From the NCBI RefSeq assembly GCF_020283565.1, contig NC_060060.1, positions 19,778,001-19,842,000 of the forward strand: a stretch of DNA of 64,000 bases. Direction: 5' to 3'. This stretch comes from Trifolium pratense. Lineage: Eukaryota; Streptophyta; Magnoliopsida; Fabales; Fabaceae. A program made the position numbers and the translations under genes. Numbering within the stretch: position 1 is the stretch's first letter; each line of letters starts with the position of its first letter. This document shows, one piece after another, positions 43,401 through 57,200 of this stretch. Below the pieces are notes generated by a model. The model had not been told where the DNA came from. It saw only the letters and a program-made list of their open reading frames with translations, and did no database searches.

Positions 43401-46400
43401 TTTTCTATCAATATTGATGATATTTTTGGAATCCAATTCTTGGGTTCCTAACAGACGTGGCCTGAGATAAGTCTATACAAGTTAGAGACATCCCCTCTGT
43501 CATGAATATAGAGGCCTAACTCATCCTTACAAAACCGGCTTGCAAGGTGAGTATTGCCTCCTCTTTATAAACTCTTCTCAAGAATCCTATCTATCCGATG
43601 TGGGACTAAATCCCACCGAGTGTTGGCCGCTAACACACCCCCTCACGCTTTAGCCCGGCCCAATGGGCCTGAAGCGTGAACGATGTAGGAAGCCCAACGA
43701 TAGACCCGATAGGCTCTGATACCATGTCATGAATATAGAGGCCTAAGCCTAACTCATCCTTACAAAACCGGCTTGTAAGGTGAGGATTGCCTCCTCTTTA
43801 TAAACTCTTCTCCAGAATCCTATCTATCCGATGTGGGACTAAATCCCACCGAGTGTTGGCCGCTAACACCCTCACCTTACAAGCCGGTTTTGTAGGGATT
43901 AGTTAGACCCAACCCAAATTCCAAGAGTTCCTATTTTTAATTGGCCCGACTTTCATAATAAGAAGGGGAATTGTTGATGTTAGATTGCATTTGAGCTATG
44001 TTATTTTATTCTGATTTTGCACAGTTTAAGTGTTCATTTAATCTTGCTGCTCAAAAAAAAAAGTGTTCATTTAAACTTGATATACATTAACTTTAGTACT
44101 ATTATGTTTGCTATTTGCAAATTAGTTATACATTGCTATGCTGGCTTTTTTCTAGGCTATATCTGTATTACATGAAGTTGTCAGGCTGGAATCAAATTTA
44201 CCTGAGTCGTATCACACACTTGGACTTGTCTACAATGCAATTGGGGATTACGAAAAAGAAATGGGTTTTTACATGATTGCTGCTCATTTGACTCCAAAAG
44301 ATTCATCGCTTTGGAAAAGGCTCTTTGCGTGGTCCATGTGAGATGTTCATTCATTTTTGTTGCCATTGTTATTTCTTAAAAGTTACTCTTTGGAAGTATT
44401 CAGATGCACCACTCTAATGATGAAAAAGGTTTAAATTGAATCAAGTAACGTATCCTTAAAATAAATGACTTGTGTGTGCGGTGCATATTAATGAAGAAAA
44501 TTGTTTATAACTACTTCATTTTGCACATAGAATACCCCTCCACTATGTTTATTTTCTGTTTTTTAAGGATTTAGATTCAAACGATTTGTCATTTGACATG
44601 ATTCATAGAAAATTATTTCATTGTCAATGTTGTTGATGATAGAAGGCAAAACATCAGCTATATAAACACTCCATTCTACCATGGAGGTGCCATGGCCTCC
44701 ATTTAACGACCATAATTGTTGTTTGATCTTGGTTGCCAACTCTGTGTTGTGGTATAATATATTATGCTACTCATATATCTTAGTAGTATCTACTGTCATC
44801 AGACAACCCCTCATATCTGGCAGGTCGGCCAATGATAAGGTTTATAAAAGAAACTTCATTGAATTCAATAGAGTAAACACACAGATCTAGTAAATGAACT
44901 TCCTTACCAGCCGTTGAGCTGAGGCTCTCTTTTGAGGAAATAGTTCTCAGTCTTGCTCAATAATATAAACATATGCTAAAAATGTCCAAATCCCCCCTAT
45001 AATTATAATTATCCTACACACATCTACGTAACTCCTAAATTACTGTTTTAACATGTAACTGCACTATTGCATAGTTAAAATAACGAATTAATAAAATTGT
45101 TCTGCTACATAGCTTCATAATACTAATGTGACCATTTACTTTCTTATATCTCTTAGATACACAATCATATTTTAGGCTTCCTTTCTGCGTGACCTAACAC
45201 TTGACCTACATTCTGATTTTGAGCTCTAACAATAATCTTGTACCTTTTGTAATAATCATATTTAGCCGCAAGGCTTAGTTACATGTGATGATTTCATCAG
45301 ATGTAGAATCACAGACTAGTTGCTAATTAGGATTAGAATCAGGTAATTAGCAATTATGTGAAATTGGATTTGTTGTAAATACCCTAACTGCCTTGTATCT
45401 GTAATTAACTGAGCACTATTTTTCTACTATATTTATCAATGATTGTAATAGAATCAAACTAGCAATAGCCTTCATTTTCTATTTCTATGAGATTATCTTG
45501 TTAGCCTAAATTGAGAAAAAGCTTTTGATGTTGTAGTTTGTTTATTTTCTAACCCAACTAAGTTCGTGCATGCTTTCATTTTAAAAATCAGTTTATATAA
45601 GGAATGGTTACTCCCTCCGTCTCATTATAAGTGCCCCTTTTGCAATATTTTTTTGTCTCAAGTTATTTGTCCCTTTAGAATATCGATGCAACATTTATTA
45701 ATTTTTTCCACTAATGTACTTATATTTCAACTCATCTAACTACTACGAGTATTTCTTAGAATTGAGAGTTGGGTCTAACTCAACTCTACAAAACCGGCTT
45801 GTAAGGTGAGGATTGCCTCTACTTATAAACCCATGTCCTGGCCATCTCACATCCGATGTGAGTAAATGAAACTCATTTTATCATTGAAATCAGCACAACT
45901 AATCATTATCTTGAGAAGTGGGTAAAACTCAAATGGGGCACCTAAAATGAGATGGAGGGGTAATTACTAAGTAGGGAACCATTTTCAAATGCAGAGAACA
46001 AGGTGATATTGGTCAAGCCAATTATTGCATTTCAAAAGCCATAAAAGCAGACCCCGAAGATAGTACTCTTAGAAGTTATCGAGCAAGGCTTCTTGCTGAA
46101 AGCCAAGATTATCCAAAAGCTGCTGCAGCATATGAACAAGTATATCAACTTCATCGTGAAAATGTTGATGCACTAAAAGCAGCAGCTAAGGTTAGTCGTT
46201 TGCTTTTGAGCTGGATTAGGTATGAAAATCCATTCAGTTTTCTATAGATTTTATGCTTTGCTAAATTTTTTGTTGGTGATTATTTTCATGTGCAAATCTA
46301 ATACACGGTTGACCTTTCTGATGCTTTATAATGCACATAACTTTCTTGTTCCTGTATCGATTATTATAACCTATTATTAGGGGTTGAGCTGGCATCTTTG

Positions 46401-49400
46401 TATTGGGCGACCATATGGAAAAGTATGCTGTTTTTTTTTTGAAACAGGGAAAGTATGCTGTTTGAGTGGGCCAAATTCGATTTTTTTTTTCCTTTTCAAA
46501 TTTGATTTACGTGCAAAATCTGATGTTTATAACATTTTCTTTTTAATTTTATAGTATGAAGCATTGGGCTATACAATAGTGAAATTAGAGCTTTAACCCA
46601 ACACAATCGCAATATGAGAACCAGAGAAAGAGTTGGACTGGCTCAAATATTTTAATGTCAAAATTAGGGCCCCATGATTCCTCAAATCACTATTGTTTCT
46701 GCTTAAATCAGGCAGGCCAACCACGGTTGGAGTAAGATCGGGCCAGAACTATATTGCATTGAATTTTGTGTTGCCAGTATTTATCATCAGAAACTCGGCT
46801 TTTCTTCAGTTGGAATCATGTTTTAGAATACTGTTCAATAGGAACGACTCATTTTTTTGTACAAATAGTTATTTGGCCATTGACTTTTGAAATTGAGATT
46901 TCAATGAATTGTTACTGCTTTCTTTTAGTTCTACCAAAAATGTGGTCAAGTTGAACGCTCAATTTCCATTCTTGAAGACGATCTGAAGAGTAAACCAGAT
47001 GGAGTAAATGCAAGTGTAGTTGATCTACTTAGTGCCATATTGATGGAAATGAAGGCACACGACAGAGCTCTTCAGTACATAGAACAATCTCAAGTGGACG
47101 GAAAAGAATTGCCCTTAAATTTGAAAGCCAAAGCTGGAATCTGCCATGTTCATCTTGGAAACTTGGAAATGGCTGAGGTGCGTTGCATGTGTATTTCTAA
47201 TTAAATTAACTTTGAATGAGTATTGATATTCAAGGGTATCTTTGAATGAGTATTGAGTTGGAACTTTCTCAATCAACTTTGATTTTCTCTCCTTCCAAAG
47301 TCTGAATTTTTGAAAGATATTTGCTTGTAACTTTGTTCTGATTTTTCCATGTTGTGGATGTTTTTCCCCCTCTTTTTTAATGGGTAATAGAGCTTTGCAT
47401 GTAACTTGTATGATTTTACAGGTAACAAAGTTTGTTATTATCCTCAAAATTATCCCTATTGTATATCATTTTTTAAGTTTGAAAGAGATTTGCATAATTT
47501 GTTCCGATGTTTCTATGTCATGGAGATTTTTTTTCCTCTTGTTTCAGTTTTTTTTAATTAGATTTCTTGTATTCTGTTATCTCATCCTTTTATCTTTGTA
47601 ATTAAAAAACCCCTTATTTTCTGTTGAGATATTTGAAATAATGATATGCGATTATTTGTTGTAAATAGGATAGATTGAGATATGATTTTATTATAGTCTT
47701 GTCCGAAAATCAAGGGAGTTGCTTGTAAATGTAAATAGAATTATGAGTCTTTCGTTTGGTTTTACGTTATTTGTATGCATTACTTACATTTTTACATGAT
47801 GAACAGGTTTTCTTTAATGATTTGAAATCAGAGAATGCAAGCAAGCATGTTGAGTTGATCACCGAAGTTGCAGACTCATTAATGGGTCTTGGACATTATA
47901 ATTCTGCATTGAAGTATTTTAAGATGCTGGATGGAAATAGTAAACAAGAAACTGTATGGTCACTCGTTCCTATGTATTGCAATTTTCTGTTTAATTTTAT
48001 TTGGGTAATTTGATTTAGTAGTCTCCGTAATATTTTTCTGTCTTACTCTGATAGTCTAGGTAAAATGACTTGTAATTAGTTATAAATAAAAATATTAGGT
48101 ATATTAGGTTCAATCGGGTTAATGCATCATCATCATGGTACAATCAGGTTGATCCAAGCTTGACATTTAATTTCTTTCTTGCAGGGTCTTTTGTATTTGA
48201 AAATTGCTAGATGTTATCAATCCTTGGGAGAAAGGAAACAAGCAATTATCTATTTTTACAAAGGCAAGGTTTATTTTTATTACGAACAGAATTTAAGGAA
48301 TACTTCATGAAAACTACCCCCCTCTTGTTTTTAAACACACGAAATGAAATTCCTTTTCCCCCAACATTTCTATTTGGTGCTGAAGCTTCTAAAATGAATG
48401 TTTCTCTTAGAATTTGGGTTTTTAGCCTAACTCAACCTCAAAAGCTAGCTCTAGAGGTGACAATTGTCAATGCCTTATAAGGACTGCTTTGGCCGTAACA
48501 TCCATTACCTCTTTACTTATGCTTGGATCATGTCCAATAACTAAACCCCCGTCATGCCTAGGATTGGACATATGGAACGTGGACAAATATGGTCACTGCT
48601 GACCAATAATAGATGTTGAATATGCTCTGATACTTTTTTAGAATTTGAGCCTAACTCAAAAAGCTAGCTCAAGCGGCGAGGATTGCTCAAGCCTTATAAA
48701 GACTACTTTGGCCTTATTTATAGTCAGAGTGTGATCTCAAACAGTTCCCAAAAAAAAACTGAGTTTGGTTACAACCTTTTTCCTGGGGCAGTTTTCTCAA
48801 GTATTCAGAAGATTCAAGTCTTGCAGCTAACATTCTTAAACATTTTCCTCTGCGTGGCAGCCTTGGCTTTTGAGTCTTGAGTGACACGTGTTCGTAGATT
48901 CAAGTGTGGCAGCAACCGTTCTTAAATTTTTTTTACTGCCTCTTCTAGAATCTTCATTGCATCTCAAGTGACACACGTATTCTTTCTTAAAAGTTAATTA
49001 TTTGAAGCTTCGAAACCCCTTTTTGTTTCTATATGCTTTGTGATAGGGTAAAAAGGAAATAGAAAAAAGATAATCAAAAGAGGGTGCATTGGTGTTGCAC
49101 ACTGATTTGACTGAGGCTTGCACTTTTACGATAGATGCAGCTTGTAGAGTATATCATGTGCTGGTGATGCAATACTCTTTGGTTTCTGATTATTATTCTG
49201 CTTGGATAGTCTTAGTTTTTTTTTTCTTTCACTTTTTTGTTTTTTAATTTTCATATTCTTCAGTTTCTAATGAAGATTTTGTTTCAGCCCTAGAAACACT
49301 ACAAGATGATGTTGAAGCGCGCATAAGTTTGGCATCCCTGCTAGTTGAGGAAGGGCAAGAAAATGAAGCCATTTCCTTGCTATCTCCTCCAAAGGATTCT

Positions 49401-51187
49401 GGTACTTTTAACAATGTTTTCTTTGTGATTGAAGTTCTTCCATGGAGACACTAATGGTGAGGTACTTGCAGACTCTGGTGAGGCACATTCTGAAAAGTCA
49501 AATAGATGGTGGGTTGATGTGAGAATAAAACTTAAGCTCTGTAACATATTTCAGACTAGAGGGATGCTTAATGATTTTGTGGATGTAAGTTTCCCTTTGG
49601 TACATGAATCACTGCGTGTTGCAACTCCTAGACGGAAGGTAATATTTGAGAAACTATATTTATGCATATACCCTTGTTTCATACAAGCACATTCACGCAC
49701 AGAGACTTGGACATAGATATATACGGGTGCTCACAAACAAGTGTACATGCACACTCGGTCCAAATTTAACCTGTCGAAAAAACTAAATGATTTCATCTTG
49801 ATCTTCAAAAAATTGTTTGATCTTTTAAAAAGATTCAGCTGTTGAAAAAAAATTTGTTTGATCTTTTTGAACCAAGTGAAGCCTATGTGCCTTTCCCATG
49901 CAACAAGCAAAAAAAGTAGAAACATTTTTGAGTATGGAATATTACACAATGATAGAACAAGTTTCATAGTATGGGGATTGGGGTGGCCTAACCTAAGATG
50001 CCTAGTAAAATGAGAACTACAAGGTAATCAGTTACAGTATTATTAGGAATCTATGAATCTAAACTAGATGAGGTAGGACTTGACGCAGGTGACTGAATGA
50101 ACCGGGGATGAGGGAACTCATTGAGGTCATCTCTTCCTACATGACCTCGGAGAAGAATATCACTAGCTTCTTGAGATTTCACAAAACAAACATCAGAATG
50201 TAACTCAAAGAAAACAGAGTGATCATCATGACAGAACTTGCTAACACTGATAACTTTTTGGTTATGGAAGGAATGTGAAGTAAGTTATGAAGGACCACGG
50301 AACCTTAGGATTAAATAGAGAAATGAAATACGGTGAGCTAGAAGAGTGTATTTGCAAACCTTGGCCACTTCCTATGAAGATCTGGTCAGGACCTTCTAAT
50401 GGCATGCATTGCTGTATGTTTTGAGAAGCATTCGTGACATGAAAAGAGGCTCTAGAATCAGGGAACAAAGCATTGCTGGTGGAGAGACCTGAGTTGGTAA
50501 GCATGGCATTAGGTGGTGGAGTAGATAAGAGGTGTGGTCTTGCTTGGTATTGAGGGTAGGAGTAGGTAAGAGGTGTGGTCTTGCTTGGTATTGAGGTCTG
50601 GTGAGTGTTTGTATGTGAGGCACCAAATTGACGAACACCACTTGGTTGAGTGGCGTTGTAGAAGTTCTGTAAACTAGATGAGGCTTAAAATTCATAAGGA
50701 ATAGGTGCTTGATACTGTTGATTAAACTCGTTATATCAGTATGAGGCAAGATGACCAAATTTGAAGAAAACTTGGCACCGAAATTGTTGAATCTACCTCG
50801 ACCAAGACCACCGCTGCTTCCACTAGTGAAATTAGTAAAATTAGGTCCCCAAGGCTTGCTGCGAGGTTGAAGCAGTTTCAGCATTAGAGGTAGACTGAGT
50901 GAGGTTAGTAGATGCAGCAGTTTCAGATTAAAGGTGCATCTCATGCACAAGTAGACATGCCTCAACTTCTTTGAGTTGCACATAATCAAACTAACTCTCA
51001 ATAACAAACAAGGTTGTCGGAATCGAGATTTTGCTTTAAATCCAAAGAGGATAGTAAGATCGAAAAATCGTAAATCGCAATCAAAATCGAAGGATTCTAC
51101 TCAATTAATTTTGTTGAATCGAAAGGGGAAATCAAGATGGCATAATCGAAAATCGCAACCAAAATCGATGGATTCAACTCATAATAG

Positions 51188-51269
<82 letters not shown>

Positions 51270-54200
51270 AGTACTCAAAGTTTAAAGTCGTAAAACAAAC
51301 ATAAAACAATCAAGTCTCAAACCTTAAATATAAAAGTATTCAAAAGTTTAAAATCATAAAACAATAAAACAAACATAAAACAATCAAGTCTAAAAAATCA
51401 TAAGACAAACATTAATCCATGGATTTTGCTGCGATTTTGCGATTTTGTGCGATTTTACTGGGATTTTGGTCTGGTTTTGGATTTTACTTAGGATCCAGAT
51501 CCTTGAGGGTGAGCAAAATCGCAAAATCCATGGATTTTACGACTTTGATCCCGATTTTGACAACAATGATAACAAAGACAACAGGACCAAAATTTTGAGG
51601 TAGACCTTCAAGAATCACATCAATATGTTGCTGAGATGGACCAGGATCTCCGACAGAAGCAAGAGCATCAATCAACATTTTGATGCGGAAAAAATACTGC
51701 TCTATTGTACGATCATCAAGAGTTGTGGCAACTACAAACTCTTGAAGATACATTTACCCGATTAACCTAACTCATTCTGAGAGCTTAAGCTTTTGGCTGC
51801 AGGCTTTAGAAACATTTTATATCTAATGAGTAAATATTGTATTTTTATATTTATTAGTAGTACTTTGTCTTCAGCCCATTAGGTTAGAAATAGATTAGTG
51901 CTTGTACATTATTCACTAGTTGAAATATATTTTGTTTTCACAAATGTGTAAGGTCAACCATCTTGTTTCCATTTTTGAGCTATCTGAAGTAATGTTTTCA
52001 GTTTGTTTTTGAATACTGTGGGATTTCTTGCCCCTCTCCCAGTATGTTATCTTTGTTCCTGCTTTTATAACTAGTACTTTTATCAAAAAAAAAAAGGGAA
52101 TACATCCTTATTGGTTATTGTTGTAGAGCAAATCAGGCAAATCAGGCAAATCACACAGGCGCCTCCCCAAAAGTGTTCTGGTTGAAAGGGCAAGTGTACG
52201 GGAAGGTCCAAAAACAAATAGCGTGTTTCATGGATTCAGGCCCCCAGCTCCTACATCTGATCTGTGAGTGTTTTTTCTCAGTGTCATCACATTCCTAATT
52301 GTACTTTCGCATACCACAGTTACTCTATCATCTAATGCTGTTGAGTATAAAATTATTAAGAAAGTTGTGATTTAATGTTGACCCTTAATTAGAGGTGATT
52401 AATGATAATTAATTTGATGATTGGTTTTAGTTAAATAGATTTGTGTTGATTAAGAGCCTGATTTGGTTTTAGTTCCCGGCGTTACCAAAACTGTTAATGA
52501 CTGGCCACATGGAAGTGCCATGTTGGATTTTTTTACATGTGGCATCCTACATGAAATGCCACATCAGATGTGTTTTTTGCATTAATTTAATTAAATATAA
52601 CTAAATATAATTAATTATGTTTTTTTGAAAAAAAAAATTATTTATTTTAAAACCACACGAGTCTTCATATCTCCAAAAACAAGTTCATCTATCCAGAAAC
52701 ACAACAACAAATTTACCATCTTCTGGCCTTCTCCAGTTCTTGGTCGAGATGCCCAGATCCTCAAGTGCTCCAACTCTGATTTGCACTTCTGTGTTCTTCC
52801 ATTTTGCCTCCTTCTCTTGGTGCTTGATACCATCAGTTTCGAATTTCTGATCTGACTTCGCCACAACCAACACGATGTAAACCTCTTCCAACTGGCGGTG
52901 AATATGATACCACCTATTCTCCCGCCACCGCCGACAGAACACATCAGATTTCCCTTCTCACCAGATGAACTATCAATGGCAGATGGGATCCCCATCGTCC
53001 TTCACCAAAGCATCTATGGCTGTACCGGAGTTCAGTCTTTTCTATGCTACCTGTGATTAGATTTTGGGACTCTATGCTTGTTGCTATCATTGTGTTTCCT
53101 ATTTTATGATTGCGTTTCCTATTTTATTTTGGTTGAAGTTTGCTTTTATGGTGTTTCATGAAATGCCCCTAGAGGGATTAGTTTGCTTTCACCAATAAAG
53201 AAATTTCTTAAGTGTTGAAACCCAAAATGAATAAAAGCGCAAGGAGATCGATCAGCATATAGAAAAAGAAAGATTTAAAGAAGTGGAGACATGGAAATAT
53301 GAGAAGTGAAATGAGATTTAAGAAAAAATGTATGAGATTGAATTGATGTGGTTGCTTTGTTGTTTTGTGGGGGGTTCACGAAGTTGAGGGTATTGATGAA
53401 GAAGATGAAATTGAGTATGAATGATGTGGTGGCAAAACCCAGATCTGGTGGATGAAGGAGATAGAGCTGCTCTAATTGTTGAGAAGAACAGCTTTACTGT
53501 TTTTTTTTTTTTGAAGAATGTGTTTTTCATTAATAATTAAATTAATATTATGACATGTCATCTGTGTCATAAAAAATCCAAGTGGACAGTACATGTGGCA
53601 CTGCCACATACTGTTAGTTGAACTAACATCATGAAAACAATTTTTTTTTATAGGGACGAAAACCAAAATTCACTATAAAAGTAGGGATGAAAACATATTT
53701 AACCCTTAAATAAAGTTGGGTAAATCCTTGTATTTTATATTTATAATCTATGTGTGTTTGTTTATATAATATTCTCCAGTGTGTAACCAACACAGATTCA
53801 CTCAAATGATTATTATTTTTGTTGTTATTACATATATTTTTAAATGATTTAATTGAATATAGCCTCAGTTACCATATTCTATATTTTATTATGTTTGTGA
53901 TTTTAAATTTATTAATGTTATAATTTGCAATTCAGTCCTTCTCTCTGTAGTATGCCAGAAGGCAGCTCTTAGCTCTACCTTGCTTCCGCCTCCGCCAAAA
54001 ATGATGTCTAAAACACATCCTTGCCTAGTCAATCCCGAACTTTGCTTCACTCCAAACACATCCCCCAAAAATATCTGAATGGACTGTATAATATGATTCA
54101 ATCACAAACATTAAATTATAAATTTATAAACAAACCATTATCCAAACGCAAACTCAAACAATTTTATTGCATCGCCAGGACACAAATACAAGGATTTGTA

Positions 54201-57200
54201 GAGAACCACCCAAACTGGACAACCTTAGATCACACTCTCATCAATATCCTCTTGCCCATCCTCTCTACAGAGTTTCCCCGTCTCTAAGTTCCAACTCCTT
54301 GTCATACTCGACAAATCTCTGATTCTCAACTGTTACTAACCATTTGAATTTTAAGTCAGGCTGCACCCAAGCCATCTGGTGCAAATGCCTTTGGGAATTG
54401 AAGCTATCCAACCCATGTTTGCTTTCTGATGTTATTGGGCACTGCTATGATGTTAATAGCGAGCTCACGCCAGAGGGTCGCGAACCGCTATTTAGAGAAG
54501 CAGCCGTGAATAGCGGTGTGCGTGATAGCAGTTCCTGATGTAGGAGAGTTTCCTTAATAATTTATTATTTTAGCTATATTTAGTTTTATTATATTTTAGG
54601 CGGATTTCTTATTTTTATATTTCACCTAGATTAGTTATTTTTATATTTTAGGTAGATTTGTTATTTTTATTTAGTTAGGTTTGTTATTTTTATTTTTACA
54701 ATCTTTTAGGAGATTTGTTAATTTTATTTTTTCACTCCTATTTAAGCTAAATTATTGTTGCCTTGAAGGCAGTTTTTGATTCAATAAAAATATTCGAGTT
54801 TTATCTCAACTTTCGGTGGACTCCGAAACCCTATTTTGACAAGTTTGTGTTTGCGGCTTGTCTTTATCCATTAGGTTTAGCGTTTTGCTAACCTAGTGCT
54901 TCCGTACTGCGTCAGTTGGTATCAGAGCAGGTTTCTCCTGTTCTTTTCCTAACGTGATCAGATGGGAGATCAACCGGTGACGAAAGCAGAGTTTTACGGT
55001 GCCATGACGACTTTAACCGCGGCCATCACCGCTCTGACAACACAGGTGACAACGTTATCCAACAACAATCGAAACTACAACAGCAATAGAAACAATAACA
55101 ACAACAGAAACGGCGACAACAACCGCAACAACCCATCTACTGATGACTCGAGTTCTGAGGATGAGGAAGTTGTGTCCGAAGACGGAGGTGAAGAGAATCC
55201 AACTAGGATAAAAAAAATTGTCTTGTGCAAGTCTGGCGATCCACAACTTGATGTCGACCTACCTGTGGCGGCTCTGTCTAAGCCAGATGTATTTGTGCGA
55301 AATCCGGCAACAACCTCACCGCCACTAGAACCTCCGGACACTAGGATGACTTCCATCTCAGCAAAACCGCCGCATCACAGCCGTCACATTGAACTCAAGG
55401 ATTTGCTTATAGATCGGGTTCAATTCGGGTTTTACCTTAAATCTTATGGCTTAGGCACTAGCTCAAACCTGTTAACTGAGTTGGGTCAAATACCCTTTTG
55501 TGATAAATTTCCAATTCTGTGTTCTATCTTTGAGCAATGGAACCCCGGTGGTCATTTGGATGTGTTGACACGAGACAGATCCTCTCACTTAATTCAATGG
55601 GATCCAGGAGGGTGGTCTCTTGTTCATTGGAGGAGTCAACCTGCAAAGGAAGCTCTTTATCAAGAAGAGAACTCGGGGTCGAGTTCTTTTGAGGTAGAGG
55701 AGACTGATGTAGGAGAGTTTCCTTAATAATTTATTATTTTAGCTATATTTAGTTTTATTATATTTTAGGCGGATTTCTTATTTTTATATTTCACCTAGAT
55801 TAGTTATTTTTATATTTTAGGTAGATTTGTTATTTTTATTTAGTTAGGTTTGTTATTTTTATTTTTACAATCTTTTAGGAGATTTGTTAATTTTATTTTT
55901 TCACTCCTATTTAAGCTAAATTATTGTAGCCTTGAAGGCAGTTTTTGATTCAATAAAAATATTCGAGTTTTATCTCAACTTTCGGTGGACTCCGAAACCC
56001 TATTTTGACAAGTTTGTGTTTGCGGCTTGTCTTTATCCATTAGGTTTAGCGTTTTGCTAACCTAGCGCTTCCGTTCTGCGTCAGTTCCATAGCGTTTTGA
56101 GGCCGCTGTTGTATTTTGGGGGCGAAAATTACTGAAAAATTTAACTTTGGAAATATTTCATTAAGTTAGGGGTATTTTGGTCTTCTTCGCACCCCTTTGG
56201 GTGCCCTAATTTCTCAAAATCAAGTGATAAATGTCCATTGCGCTGTTTCCTTCTTGAAGTTCATCGCGCTGCTCTGCTCCGTTCCTTCTTCCCCTTCGTT
56301 ACTCTGCTCTGAAGTTCATTGGCCATGGGATTCTTATAAAGACAAAAGCAAGAAAACAATTGTTTGTGATTTTTGTTTTCACCCTTCAACTAGAGGAATA
56401 ACAAGAGCAAAGAAGCATCTGTTGGGGATAAGGGGATAACTTGATGGAATGTTATTTAGTCTTCATTTAGAACCTATTTTGATGGGAAATGCACAGTTTA
56501 TTCTAATTATTAAGAATGTCCCTTTAATTGTGTTTTTTTTTTCTTTCTATTTTTTAGTATGTATGTATGTTGTCGGAATTTATATTTATTTTGTACATGG
56601 TTTTTAAGTCTTCACAATAGTGGTCATCCCGCTACCCGCTATATCATCTTTGGGGGTTGGCGCTACACACTGCTATATGAGATTAACAACATAGGGATAC
56701 TTTATTAGACCACCTTAGCCTCTCCGAGCTGCTGTGACAATAGGTCAGCCACTCTAATCCCCGTTCAATTACTTTGACAACTCGTTTGATATCCAGCCTC
56801 AGGCCACTTTGGCCAAATCATTTCAGTGTTGTGCGGTTTTCCCAACCTTTGCATACAATATTGTGGCCAACAACAGCAGAAGGGGAAACAGGAGAGGACA
56901 GGGAAAGTAGATCTCTGCAATTTTAATTTTGAGGTGTATCAATTAACTGCTTTTGCACCCTATTTTTGACCTATGTTTCATAGATCGATGGTCACTATTC
57001 TCATTGAATTCTTTGAGTCTATTCGTGGACATTTTTGCATGTTCTTAGCCCTCACTAAATTTCCTCACAAAGTGAAAATAATTCCTCCTATATTGTTTTA
57101 TTGAATCAGGTTGAAAGCTGCCAGGGCAAAAAAGTTGCTCGAGAAAAAGGCAAGTGAAAAGGAGAAAAAAAAAGCCGAGGCAGAGGCCTCTGGAATTGAC

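Noticed and set aside
48211..48480. 89-codon frame starting inside TFIIIC exon 8
   Set aside because: Different frame from the conserved TPR protein; it runs into intron sequence.
54962..55726. Host gene for an Asn-rich acidic protein
   Set aside because: It lies wholly between the two LTRs and extends into the 3' LTR, so it belongs to the retroelement.
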